A DNA stretch of 64,000 nucleotides from an uncultured Tessaracoccus sp. (GTDB lineage Bacteria; Actinomycetota; Actinomycetes; Propionibacteriales; Propionibacteriaceae), in the NCBI RefSeq assembly GCF_943914565.1, contig NZ_CALUCN010000009.1, positions 41,902-105,901 of the forward strand. The letters are read 5' to 3'. Every line of letters begins with the position of its first letter. Position 1 is the first letter of the stretch. Under the pieces are notes generated by a model. The model saw only the letters and a program-made list of their open reading frames with translations, was not told the origin of the DNA and made no database searches. This document shows positions 35,281 through 44,422 of the stretch, piece by piece. The position numbers were made by a program, and so were the translations under genes.

Positions 35281-35334
35281 TGGCGTACTTTCTGGCGGGG
35301 ACAACGAATCGGGCCTGCGAGCAGACCATCGCTC

Positions 35335-35340
35335 AGGATA
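35335..35340 (-). promoter_or_regulatory. Putative yajC-secD-secF -10 box (TATCCT)
   Basis: TATCCT on the minus strand in the 93-bp gap after ruvB. Predicted leader about 50 nt. Confidence 0.4.
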
Positions 35341-35373
35341 GCCGAATCGTGTGAGAATGCACCCTCCGGGCGG

Positions 35374-36398
<1,025 letters not shown>

Positions 36399-36402
<4 letters not shown>

Positions 36403-37010
36403 CGCTTCGCCAGCGTACCGAGCGCCGCCCGCATCAGGGTGCCGATCGGCACGTCCGGGTCCTCCTCGACGAGGTGCGCGACCGCGTCACAGGCCTTCGT
36501 GGCCTCCTTCGTGGACCAGCCCAGCCCCTCGAGGCCCTGGGCGACCTGCGTGCGCCAGCGCGCGTCACCGCCCGGGGCCGCCGTGGGTGTGGGCGCGTCG
36601 TCGCCGTCGAGCAGGAGCACCTTGTCCTTCAGCTCCAGGATGATCTTCTGCGCCCCCTTCGGGCCGATGCCGGGAACGGTCGTGAGGCGCCGGGCGTCCT
36701 CGCCGGCGATCACGTCGCGCAGCGTGCCGGGTGCGAACACGCTGAGCATCGCGGCTGCAACCTTGGGGCCGACGCCGGATGCCTGCTGGACGAGCTCGAA
36801 CGCGTCGCGCTCCTGCGCAGAGGCGAACCCCCACAGGGTGAGGGAGTCCTCCCGCACGACGAGGCTCGTGTGGATCGTCGACCGCTCGCCCGCGCGGAGC
36901 TTGGCCATCGTCCCGGGGTGGGACTGGACGCGGAACCCCACGCCCTGGACGTCGACGAGCAGCCAGGTGGCGCCGAGCGCCACGACCTCGCCGGTGAGCT
37001 GTGCGATCAT
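36399..37010 (-). CDS. ruvA: Holliday junction-binding protein RuvA
   Basis: A 203-residue protein with an N-terminal OB fold (1-65), central helix-hairpin-helix pairs (VQQASGVGPKVAAAML and TVPGIGPKGAQKIILEL), and a C-terminal RuvB-binding domain after an acidic/Pro-rich linker (about 135-150). It holds the four-way junction in the RuvABC complex. ATG 37010 overlaps the ruvC stop (ATGA). Confidence 0.96.
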
Positions 37011-37525
37011 GCCCTCCCCCTCACCGCGGCCACTGCGGCCGCGTACCGATTCGTGCGTGGTCCGCGCCAGGCGTGCGTCACCGCGATCGCCAGCGCGTCG
37101 GCGGCGTCCGCGGGCCTCGGCGGGGTGTCCATGCGCAGGATGCGCGTGATCATCTGCGTCACCTGCGCCTTGTCCGCCGAGCCCGATCCGGTCACCGCGG
37201 CCTTCACCTCGCTGGGCGTGTGGTACGCAACCGGCAGCCCGGCGCGGGCGCCGACGAGCGAGGCGACGCCGGCGGCCTGCATCGTGTCCATCACTGAGTG
37301 GCGGTTGTGCTGCGCGAACACGCGCTCGATGGCCATCGCCTCCGGTGCGTAGCGCTCCACCCACTCCTGCACGGCGCGCTCGATCTCGACGAGCCGCTCC
37401 GCCGTGTCCTTCGTGGCGGGGGTGCGCACCACGTCGACCGCGACCAGCGATGCGCGGCCCATGCGGCCGTCAACCACGCCGAGCCCCAGGCGCGTGAGCC
37501 CGGGGTCGATGCCGAGAACTCGCAC
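37007..37525 (-). CDS. ruvC: Crossover junction endodeoxyribonuclease RuvC
   Basis: A 172-residue RNase H-fold resolvase. The catalytic acids are visible in VLGIDPGLTR (Asp7), MAIERVF (Glu near residue 66) and PPRPADAADALAIA (two Asp near residue 140). The start is GTG 37525; yebC ends 9 bp upstream. It cuts Holliday junctions moved by RuvAB. Confidence 0.96.
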   Translation of the reverse strand: MRVLGIDPGLTRLGLGVVDGRMGRASLVAVDVVRTPATKDTAERLVEIERAVQEWVERYAPEAMAIERVFAQHNRHSVMDTMQAAGVASLVGARAGLPVAYHTPSEVKAAVTGSGSADKAQVTQMITRILRMDTPPRPADAADALAIAVTHAWRGPRTNRYAAAVAAVRGRA

Positions 37526-37534
37526 GACCGGCGC

Positions 37535-38308
37535 TCACTCGTCCTCGTCGAGGGCCTCGGCCACCTCGGGCGTGAGCTCGATGTTGGTGTAGACGTTCTG
37601 GACGTCGTCGGAGTCCTCGAGCGCGTCGACGATGTTCATGACCTGGCGGGCCACCTGGACCTTGGAGATCGGGGTGTCGAAGCCGGCGACGAACTGCACC
37701 TCGGCCGCGTCGTACTCGAGGCCGGCGGCCTCGATGGCCTTGCGGACCTCCACGACGTCGTTGGGGTCGCTCAGCGCCTCCCACTTCTCGCCGGCGTCGC
37801 CGACCTCCTCGAGCCCTGCCTCGAGCGCGGCCTCCATCACGTCGTCCTCGGTGACGTTTCGGTCGCCCTGCTGCTTGTCGAGCGTGACGACGCCCTTGCG
37901 GGAGAACATCCGCTGCACCGAGCCGACGTCGGCCATCGTGCCGCCGTTGCGGGTGACGGCGGTGCGGACCTCCGTCGCGGAGCGGTTGCGGTTGTCGGTG
38001 AGGCACTCCACGAGGATTGCGACGCCGTCGGGGCCGAACGCCTCGTACATGATCGTCTCGTAGTCGGCGCCGCCGGACTCCGCGCCCGAGCCGCGCTTGA
38101 CCGCGCGCTCGATGTTGTCGTTCGGCACCGACGACTTCTTCGCCTTCTGGATGGCGTCGTAGAGCGTGGGGTTGCCGGCCGGGTCACCACCGCCCATGCG
38201 GGCGGCGACCTCGACGTTCTTCACCAGCTTGGCGAAGAGTTTGCCGCGCTTGGCGTCGAGCGCCGCCTTCTTGTGCTTGGTGGTTGCCCATTTGGAGTGT
38301 CCAGCCAT
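37535..38308 (-). CDS. yebC: YebC/PmpR family translation/regulatory factor
   Basis: A 257-residue protein starting MAGHSKWATTKHKKAALDAK, the signature of the YebC/TACO1 family. These proteins act as ribosome-associated factors easing translation of difficult sequences, and have also been described as DNA-binding regulators. ATG 38308 has AAAGG 7 nt upstream. A TAGAGT -10 lies about 40 bp before it, and a 14-bp palindrome lies where a -35 would be. The yebC-ruvC-ruvA-ruvB order is conserved. Confidence 0.95.
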   Translation of the reverse strand: MAGHSKWATTKHKKAALDAKRGKLFAKLVKNVEVAARMGGGDPAGNPTLYDAIQKAKKSSVPNDNIERAVKRGSGAESGGADYETIMYEAFGPDGVAILVECLTDNRNRSATEVRTAVTRNGGTMADVGSVQRMFSRKGVVTLDKQQGDRNVTEDDVMEAALEAGLEEVGDAGEKWEALSDPNDVVEVRKAIEAAGLEYDAAEVQFVAGFDTPISKVQVARQVMNIVDALEDSDDVQNVYTNIELTPEVAEALDEDE

Positions 38309-38347
38309 TCGCGACCTTTCGAAGTTGACGTGATGCAAACGTGCACC

Positions 38348-38353
38348 ACTCTA
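38348..38353 (-). promoter_or_regulatory. Putative yebC-ruvCAB -10 box (TAGAGT)
   Basis: TAGAGT on the minus strand; predicted start about 38341, leader about 33 nt. The region around the expected -35 is occupied by the palindrome at 38359-38372. Confidence 0.5.
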
Positions 38354-38358
38354 TCCGA

Positions 38359-38372
38359 CATCCGTACGGATG
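38359..38372. promoter_or_regulatory. 14-bp perfect palindrome CATCCGTACGGATG
   Basis: Perfect palindrome without a loop, 5 bp upstream of the yebC -10 box and 7 bp after the end of the acyltransferase-like gene. The lack of a loop argues against a terminator and for a dimeric repressor or activator site, but no cognate regulator is encoded nearby. Confidence 0.45.
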
Positions 38373-38378
38373 CCGGGA

Positions 38379-39158
38379 TCACCGCCAGATGCGGCGATGC
38401 GCGGGGTTGGGGCGGGGTGCTGCCTGGTCCCACAGTCGACGCCAGCGCGCGACGTCCCGGGTACCGGGATCGACCGCGCCGGGGGTGCGACGCTCGACCT
38501 CCCACCACGTGAGTTCGCCCTCGCCGACGAGGTGTTCGACGCGGTCCTGCACCTCGAGCGTGATCTCCTCGATCGAGCGGTCGCGCACGTGGATCGGCGC
38601 GCCGAACCGCACGGAGACCTTCGGCCGGGTGGTGAGCGGCAGCTGCAGCGTGTCGGCGAGCCGGAACGCGCCGACGAGCCCGACGGGGACGATCGCCACC
38701 GAGTGCTGCTTCGCCAGCTGCGCCGCGACGTCGCCGAACTCCCCGACGAGGCGCCCGCTGCGCGGCTCGCCGGAGAAGATGGCCACGGTGCGGCCGCGGG
38801 TCAGGGCGCGGCTGGGGTGCCGGTAGCGCGGGCGCAGCGATCGGGGCAGCGCGAGCGAGAGCACGCGCTGGTCCATGACGCCCGCTTCGTTGACGGCCAT
38901 CAGGAACGGGGTCTCGAGGCCGACGAGCGCGTCGCCGCCCACGACCTCGATCTCGAACCGGGGCCAGATCCGTGCGAGCGCCGCGGCCGGGGACAGCCGG
39001 TCGAGGCCGAGCCCGAACCCGACCCGTCGTTCGCGAGGGATCGGACGGCTCTTGCGGTTGGACGGCCGCCACATGGTCACGAGGTCCTCGAACAGGGTGA
39101 TGCGGGGCCCGCGACGGGGCTTCGAGTCGTGTGCCCAGGCCTTCAGCGTGCGGCTCAC
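38379..39158 (-). CDS. PlsC-like lysophospholipid acyltransferase homologue (divergent)
   Basis: A 259-residue protein with the overall plan of the PlsC/AGPAT family: motif I region MAVNEAGVMD (residues 87-96), motif III region IFSGEPRSGRL, motif IV SVAIVPVGLVGA. The catalytic HX4D histidine is replaced by Glu91 (Glu-X4-Asp96), and the usual FPEGTRS reads FSGEPRS, so ordinary acyl transfer is doubtful. GTG 39158 overlaps the LarA-like gene (GTGA), with GGGGG 7 nt upstream. It is the third gene of the acyl reductase cassette, suggesting a lipid role. Substrate and activity unknown. Confidence 0.7.
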   Translation of the reverse strand: MSRTLKAWAHDSKPRRGPRITLFEDLVTMWRPSNRKSRPIPRERRVGFGLGLDRLSPAAALARIWPRFEIEVVGGDALVGLETPFLMAVNEAGVMDQRVLSLALPRSLRPRYRHPSRALTRGRTVAIFSGEPRSGRLVGEFGDVAAQLAKQHSVAIVPVGLVGAFRLADTLQLPLTTRPKVSVRFGAPIHVRDRSIEEITLEVQDRVEHLVGEGELTWWEVERRTPGAVDPGTRDVARWRRLWDQAAPRPNPAHRRIWR

Positions 39159-40672
39159 CGGACGTCCCCCAACGGCAGGCCGGGCGCGTGCAGGTAGGAG
39201 ATCACCGGGGTACGTCCAACCTTGTCGCTGGCGATCTCGAGCGCGTCGGCGTACGTGGTGGCGGCGCGGTGGCCGAACAGGTCCGCGGTGCGACGGTTGC
39301 CGCCCACCCAGATCACGTCGGCGAACCGCTCGGTGGCGGCGCGCACGCGGTACCAGGACTGGAACGTGCGCAGCGGGTGGTCGGCGAACTGCTTGCGGTA
39401 CAGGTCGACGTACCACTGGTCCTGGCAGGCGGCTTCCTCGAACTCCTGCATGTGGGCCGGGTCGACGGTGGTCGGCAGCACCTGCGCGAAGAAGTCGGAG
39501 GCCGACGACTGCCGGCGGTTCGAGAACCTCGGCACCAGCGGGTGGAACGCGATCGCGACGGCGCCCTCCCGCCCGTAGGGCCGCTCGAGGTGGCTGCCCA
39601 TCCGGCGCACGAGCGCGTGCTGCGCGGCGTTGATCGGGGACCCGACGGGGTCGCCGTCGTCGAAGGACCCGCCCCACACCGACGTCACGACGACGTCGGC
39701 CTGCTTCGGGATCGGGACGGTGTTCGCGGCCTGCCAGACGCCCTCGGCCTGCTGGAACGTGCTCGCGGGATCGCCGCCCAGCACGTCGAGCACCGCGTAG
39801 TCGGCGACGGGGGTGGCGTGCAGCAGCCGGCCCGCCACCTTCGGCGCCAGGGCGCCCAGCTGCCGGGCGGCGGCGAAGGCCATCTGGTCGGGGAACGTCC
39901 ACTCCCACTCGCGCTGCCACGCGTACCGCAGCAGCCCGCCCAGGTAGGGCTGGCCGAGCACCGCCTGCACCGAAAAGACCGGGAGCCGGTCGACGAACAG
40001 GTCCCGCACCGCGGTCGCGAACGGCGTCGCAGGGTCCACCCCGCCGAGACGACGCAGCGTCGCGACGTCCGCGAGCCCGGACGAGATCGGGCAGAAGCTC
40101 GCGCTGCCGAACTGGGCGCCGATCGTGACGACGAGGTCCGACTCCGCGACGCGACGGTTGCAGCGCACCTCGTGGCCGTCAACCTCGCCCAGCGCGACGA
40201 GGTCCGGCGCGGTGATGTCGTGGCTCTCGATCCGCCCGTCGGGCTGGAAGCTCGTGGCGACGCGGTCGCCCAGCACCCGCGTGATGTCGTAGGGCGACCA
40301 CCGCTTGTTGAGCCCTCCGGCGATGACGATCGCGACGTCGTCGACACCGGCCCGCGCCGCCACCTCGAGCACGCGCTCGACGATGCCGCGCCGCACGTCG
40401 AACCGCATGCGGGGACGCACCCGCTCGTCGTCGAGCACGACGAGGGTGAGCCTGGTCTCCGGCGAGAGCCGTTCGGCGAGCGTCTCCCCGCCGGAGGGCG
40501 CCTCGAGCGCGGCGTCCACGAGCTGCAGCGGGTTGTTCGAGGGCGTCGCCTCGGCCGGGTACACCACCTGGGTGCCGATCCCCAGCCGGCGCAGCCCGAG
40601 CTGCTGCCCGGAGAGGGTGAGCAGGGCCGGCGCGCGGTCGTCCACCTCGATGACGAATCCGGGACGTGACAT
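39155..40672 (-). CDS. LarA-like (DUF2088) protein, probably not a lactate racemase
   Basis: A 505-residue protein whose N-terminal half (residues about 5-215) resembles the LarA/DUF2088 fold: VIEVDDRAPALLTL, RLTLVVLDDERVRPRMRF and VLEVAARAGVDDVAIVIAGG. The residues that matter in LarA are not evident: the His of the TGxHR loop is Asn122 in GGLNKRW, and the GGxK loop with the pincer-binding Lys is absent near residues 185-210. The C-terminal half has no recognised family. The ATG at 40672 is chosen because GGAAAGG lies 6 nt upstream; an ATG 6 bp earlier abuts that site. It sits 12 bp after the reductase gene and overlaps the PlsC-like gene. Confidence 0.65.
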   Translation of the reverse strand: MSRPGFVIEVDDRAPALLTLSGQQLGLRRLGIGTQVVYPAEATPSNNPLQLVDAALEAPSGGETLAERLSPETRLTLVVLDDERVRPRMRFDVRRGIVERVLEVAARAGVDDVAIVIAGGLNKRWSPYDITRVLGDRVATSFQPDGRIESHDITAPDLVALGEVDGHEVRCNRRVAESDLVVTIGAQFGSASFCPISSGLADVATLRRLGGVDPATPFATAVRDLFVDRLPVFSVQAVLGQPYLGGLLRYAWQREWEWTFPDQMAFAAARQLGALAPKVAGRLLHATPVADYAVLDVLGGDPASTFQQAEGVWQAANTVPIPKQADVVVTSVWGGSFDDGDPVGSPINAAQHALVRRMGSHLERPYGREGAVAIAFHPLVPRFSNRRQSSASDFFAQVLPTTVDPAHMQEFEEAACQDQWYVDLYRKQFADHPLRTFQSWYRVRAATERFADVIWVGGNRRTADLFGHRAATTYADALEIASDKVGRTPVISYLHAPGLPLGDVR

Positions 40673-40684
40673 GGGCATCCTTTC

Positions 40685-43027
40685 CTAGGCCTTGGGCATC
40701 TTCCAGCGCGGGACGGGGCTGAGCGCCGGCCAGTCGACGATCGACCAGCCCTTTCGACGCGCGGCCCGCATGAGCCCGATGTCCGGGCTCACCGCCACCG
40801 GATTGCCGACGGCGTCCAGCATGGGCAGGTCGACGTGCGAGTCCGCGTAGGCGAACGATCCGGCGAGGTCGATGTCGTGCAGCCGCGCGAAGTGCCGCAG
40901 CCAGGCCGAGCGCGACTCGCCCACCATCGGCGGGCCGCTCAGGAAGCCGGTGCAGCGGCCGTGCTCGTCGACGGCGAGGTCGGCGGCCACGATCGTGTCG
41001 AACAGGCCCTCGAACGGCCTGGTCAGTGGGCGGATCACGCCGGTCATCAGCACGGTGGTGTGCCCGGCGTCGCGGTGCTCACGAATCCGGCGCACGGCCT
41101 CCGGCGCCATCCGGTCGAGGATGAGTGGCGCGAGCCGTTCGTCGACGTAGCGCGCGAGCTCGGCCAGGTCCGCGCCCTCGTAGCGGCGGTAGATCGAGCG
41201 CAGGAACACGCCGCGGTCGCGCCGTTCAGCGCCCAGGTACGCCGGCAGGGACCCGGCCAGTCGGGCCAGCTCCCCGATCCTGCCCAGCGGCGAGAGCTCC
41301 GGCATGCGTGTCCAGAGGTAGGTCTCGACGACGTTCGTGCCCATCACGGTGCCGTCGAGGTCGAACGCGGCGAGCAGGTGCTCGTCGGTGGCGCGGATCG
41401 GCTTGAACGTCGCCGACCGGTTGCGCCGCCGCTTGCGCCTGGCCTCGAGGCGCCGCACCGGGTCGCAGATCGCCGGCGCGTGCACGTCCTGCATGTAGTG
41501 CGTCCAGTCGAAGCTCGCGGAGTCGAACCCGAAGCGTTCGACGTCGTCCGGGTGCAACGACTCGTGCAGCTGCAGAGTGCAGTCGTCGACGAAGTGCAGC
41601 TCGGACTGGAGGTACTCGCCGTAGAGCGTGAGGTACTTCTCGAGGAACGCCAGTTGCTTGCGCGTGCGGTCCACCTTCGTCGCCGCGGCGCGCACGCGTC
41701 GGCTCCGCGGTGCGAATCCCAGCGCCTTGTCCGCGACGGTGGTGGCCTGCTTGCCGAGCCACATCATCCGACGCACCGGCTCCGCGCCCGGGAACGTCCA
41801 CGTCGCCAAGGGGGTGGACTGCGTGCCGTGGTTGTACGGGTGCTCCGAGAAGTAGGCACGCACCTGCTCGTAGATGCCGCGGAACGTGAGCGGGTTCCGC
41901 GCGCCGGAGGCGCAGTGGTAGAACTCCGGCCTGCCGGGCTCGGGCTGCGTGGCGCACACGGCGATGATCGTGTTCACGACGAAGTCGCACGGGATGATGT
42001 CGATGACGGCGTCGGGCGACGCGGGGAACTCCGGCAGCTGCCCGCGGCCGTAGGCGAGGATGATCGGGTCGGCCATCTTGAAGCCCTCGATCCACCCCGG
42101 GTGCGGGTACCTCAGCGAGGACTCCACGATGGCCGGCCGCACGATCGAGACCTGGATGTCCCTGCACATGTCGGCCACGACGCGCTCCCCCATCGCCTTG
42201 GCGAAGGTGTAGACGTCCGTCCAGCCGAGCGAGCGCGCACGCTCGGTGCCGGCCGCGATGAGCTCGCGCTGCACCCACTCCTTGCGACGACGCTCGGTGT
42301 CCTCGGACGTCGTGAGGTACCCGGCCGGGCGGTGGAGCGCCTCGGCCTGGCGGCGCAGCTTGGCCAGTTGCTCCGGGGTCCGCGACTGGGCCTCGAGGTG
42401 CTCGGCCATCGTGAGCGCCGCCTCGGTCTCGACCATGTAATCGACGTCGTGGTCGTGTGCCGCCTCGGGAATGGCGCCGCGACGGCGTCCGGCGGTGAAG
42501 GCGGTCGAGACGTGGACGTAGTGCGGGATCCGCTCCAGGTTGCCGTCAGCGTCCGTGACCGACTCGAGGAACCGCTCGAGCAACGCCTTCGTGCCGAGCA
42601 CGTTGGTCTTGAACGCCTGGTCGATCGGTGGGTCGAACGACACGTCGCCGGCGCAGTGGACGAGCACGTCGATGTCGCGCGGCAGCTCGGGCACGTTGGG
42701 CAGGTCGCCGGAGATCACGTGGATGCGGTCGGCGATGAGCGCCTCGACCGAGCCGGCGCGTTCGACGCACTCGGCGAAGATCGGCTTGCCGAGCAGCTGC
42801 CGCACGCGGTCCTCCGCGGTGAGGGAGCCCTTGGGCCGCACGAGCACCGCGGTACGGGTGTCGGGGCAGTCGTTGAGGAACGACCAGAGCATCTGCTCAC
42901 CGATGAAGCCGGTGACGCCGGTCATGGCGATGCGCTTGCCGGCGAGGAGGTCGCGCAGTCGGCCGTCCAGCAGCGGGGGCACGTGGAGGCGTTCGGCCAC
43001 GCCGAACGAAGCAGCCGGGTTACGCAT
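40685..43027 (-). CDS. Fatty acyl reductase (NAD-binding 4) fused to HAD-IB phosphatase
   Basis: A 780-residue two-part protein. Residues about 25-530 form an extended SDR/male-sterility-type acyl reductase: TGVTGFIG (36-43) for NADP, VHVSTAFTAG, YTFAKAMGE with the YxxxK pair, and a sterile-C-like helical region. Residues about 550-780 are a HAD-IB hydrolase: DLDGT (556-560), TGVI, and YADSHVDLPML. Such reductases make fatty aldehydes or alcohols from acyl-CoA or acyl-ACP; the HAD part may dephosphorylate a lipid intermediate. ATG 43027 is chosen because GAGGGGG lies 6 nt upstream, inside hisA (8-bp overlap), so it is coupled to the histidine operon. Confidence 0.85.
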   Translation of the reverse strand: MRNPAASFGVAERLHVPPLLDGRLRDLLAGKRIAMTGVTGFIGEQMLWSFLNDCPDTRTAVLVRPKGSLTAEDRVRQLLGKPIFAECVERAGSVEALIADRIHVISGDLPNVPELPRDIDVLVHCAGDVSFDPPIDQAFKTNVLGTKALLERFLESVTDADGNLERIPHYVHVSTAFTAGRRRGAIPEAAHDHDVDYMVETEAALTMAEHLEAQSRTPEQLAKLRRQAEALHRPAGYLTTSEDTERRRKEWVQRELIAAGTERARSLGWTDVYTFAKAMGERVVADMCRDIQVSIVRPAIVESSLRYPHPGWIEGFKMADPIILAYGRGQLPEFPASPDAVIDIIPCDFVVNTIIAVCATQPEPGRPEFYHCASGARNPLTFRGIYEQVRAYFSEHPYNHGTQSTPLATWTFPGAEPVRRMMWLGKQATTVADKALGFAPRSRRVRAAATKVDRTRKQLAFLEKYLTLYGEYLQSELHFVDDCTLQLHESLHPDDVERFGFDSASFDWTHYMQDVHAPAICDPVRRLEARRKRRRNRSATFKPIRATDEHLLAAFDLDGTVMGTNVVETYLWTRMPELSPLGRIGELARLAGSLPAYLGAERRDRGVFLRSIYRRYEGADLAELARYVDERLAPLILDRMAPEAVRRIREHRDAGHTTVLMTGVIRPLTRPFEGLFDTIVAADLAVDEHGRCTGFLSGPPMVGESRSAWLRHFARLHDIDLAGSFAYADSHVDLPMLDAVGNPVAVSPDIGLMRAARRKGWSIVDWPALSPVPRWKMPKA

Positions 43028-43757
43028 CCGCATCCCCCTCCGCGACGCGCAGCGCGTCCTCGATCGTGAACCGCCCGACGTAGAGTGCGGTGCCCACGAT
43101 GGCACCCTCGACGCCCTGCGCCACCATCTCGCGCAGGCGACGCAGGTGGTCGAGCGTCGCGATGCCCCCGGAGGCGATCACCGCGGCGCCGGAGCGTTCC
43201 GCAACGGCGGTGAGCAGGTCGAGGTTCGGGCCGGTCAGCATGCCGTCGGCCTCGACGTCGGTCACGACGAAGCGCCGGCATCCGGCCTCGGCGAGGCGGT
43301 CGACCGTGTCGACCCACCGGCCGCCCTCGGTGGTCCAGCCCCGGGCGGCGAGCCGCTCGCCCCGCACGTCGAGGCCGATCGCGACGCGGTCACCGTGCTC
43401 GGCGAGGATGCGTTCGCACCAGTCGGGACGTTCGAGCGCGGCGGTGCCCACGTTCACGCGACGGCACCCGGTGGCCAGCGCACGCTCGAGCGACGCGTCG
43501 TCGCGGATGCCGCCGGAGAGCTCGACCGAGAGGTCGAGGGACGAGACGATGTCGGCGAGGAGCTCGGCGTTCGACCCCCGCCCGAAGGCGGCGTCGAGAT
43601 CGACGAGGTGCAGCCAGCGGGCACCGGCGTCCTGCCAGCGTCGCGCGGCGGCGAGGGGATCGCCGAAGGTCTTCTCGGTGCCCGCGACGCCCTGGACCAG
43701 CTGGACGGCCTGACCGCCCTGCACGTCGACGGCGGGCAACAGCTCAAGGATCTCCAC
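43020..43757 (-). CDS. priA: Phosphoribosyl isomerase A (HisA, probably bifunctional PriA)
   Basis: A 245-residue (beta/alpha)8 isomerase acting on ProFAR in His synthesis. The actinobacterial PriA pattern is clear: LLPAVDVQGGQAVQLVQG, HLVDLDAAFGRG and LAARGWTTEGGRW, the last loop associated with dual HisA/TrpF activity. No separate trpF is seen near the trp genes here, consistent with PriA doing both. GTG 43757 is preferred over GTG 43769; the latter lies inside the TAGTGT -10 box. The stop lies 8 bp inside the acyl reductase gene. Confidence 0.92.
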   Translation of the reverse strand: MEILELLPAVDVQGGQAVQLVQGVAGTEKTFGDPLAAARRWQDAGARWLHLVDLDAAFGRGSNAELLADIVSSLDLSVELSGGIRDDASLERALATGCRRVNVGTAALERPDWCERILAEHGDRVAIGLDVRGERLAARGWTTEGGRWVDTVDRLAEAGCRRFVVTDVEADGMLTGPNLDLLTAVAERSGAAVIASGGIATLDHLRRLREMVAQGVEGAIVGTALYVGRFTIEDALRVAEGDADA

Positions 43758-43765
43758 GACCCCCA

Positions 43766-43771
43766 ACACTA
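43766..43771 (-). promoter_or_regulatory. -10 box (TAGTGT), nearly leaderless hisA promoter
   Basis: TAGTGT on the minus strand, 8 nt before the GTG at 43757, in the 62-bp gap between hisH and hisA. It may give hisA and the downstream lipid-type cassette their own transcript. Confidence 0.45.
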
Positions 43772-43819
43772 GCCGAACTGCGGGAAGCGCTCCCCCGTCC
43801 AGGCCAGCCGGTGAGCGGT

Positions 43820-44422
43820 TCAGCCGAGGCCCAGCCAGTTGCGCAGCAGCTGCAGCCCGGCATCACCGGACTTCTCGGGGTGGAACTGCGTCGAGCACAC
43901 GACGCCGCGCTCGACCGCGGAGACGAACCGCACCTCGTCGTGGGTGGTGTAGGCCGCGTCGCGCACCGCCTGCTGCACGGCGTAGGAGTGCACGAAGTAG
44001 AACCGCTCGTCGCCGACGCCCTCGAACAGCGGCGACGTGGCCCTGGCCGTGACGGTGTTCCATCCCATGTGCGGCAGGGGCCGCGCCGGCATCTTGCTCA
44101 CGACGCCCTCGAACAGGCCGAGCCCCTCCGTCGGGACGCCGTGCTCGAGGCCGGAGTCGAACAGCAGCTGGTGGCCGACGCAGATGCCGAACAGCGGACG
44201 TTCCTTCTGGACCCAGCCGCGGATCCAGTCGTAGCCGCCCACCTCCTGGATGCGGGTGGCGCACTCACGGAACGCGCCCACCCCGGGCACGACGAGCGAC
44301 TCGCAGCGCCCGAGTTCCTCCAGTCGCGAGGTGACCAGCACCTCGGCGCCCAGCCGTTCGAACGCCTTCGCGACGGAGTGCAGGTTGCCCGACCCGTAGT
44401 CGAGGACGCCGACCTTCTTCAT
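43820..44422 (-). CDS. hisH: Imidazole glycerol phosphate synthase, glutaminase subunit
   Basis: A 200-residue class I glutamine amidotransferase. The nucleophile is Cys81 in FGICVGHQLLF; the His-Glu pair is in TQFHPEKSG near the C-terminus. It feeds ammonia to HisF. ATG 44422 shares one base with the hisB stop (TGATG), with AAGGGGG 7 nt upstream. Its partner gene hisF is not next to it or elsewhere in the window. Confidence 0.95.
   Translation of the reverse strand: MKKVGVLDYGSGNLHSVAKAFERLGAEVLVTSRLEELGRCESLVVPGVGAFRECATRIQEVGGYDWIRGWVQKERPLFGICVGHQLLFDSGLEHGVPTEGLGLFEGVVSKMPARPLPHMGWNTVTARATSPLFEGVGDERFYFVHSYAVQQAVRDAAYTTHDEVRFVSAVERGVVCSTQFHPEKSGDAGLQLLRNWLGLG

Noticed and set aside
35281..35304. 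TTG start adding eight residues to YajC
   Set aside because: It would move the membrane helix inward and lacks a ribosome-binding site; ATG 35280 is simpler.
39155..40672. Annotation as lactate racemase linked to the lactate operon
   Set aside because: Key LarA residues are not evident and the gene is joined to lipid-type genes, not to lutABC.
43767..43769. GTG 43769 as the hisA start
   Set aside because: It lies inside the TAGTGT box, and family members begin close to the LELLPAVDV segment served by GTG 43757.
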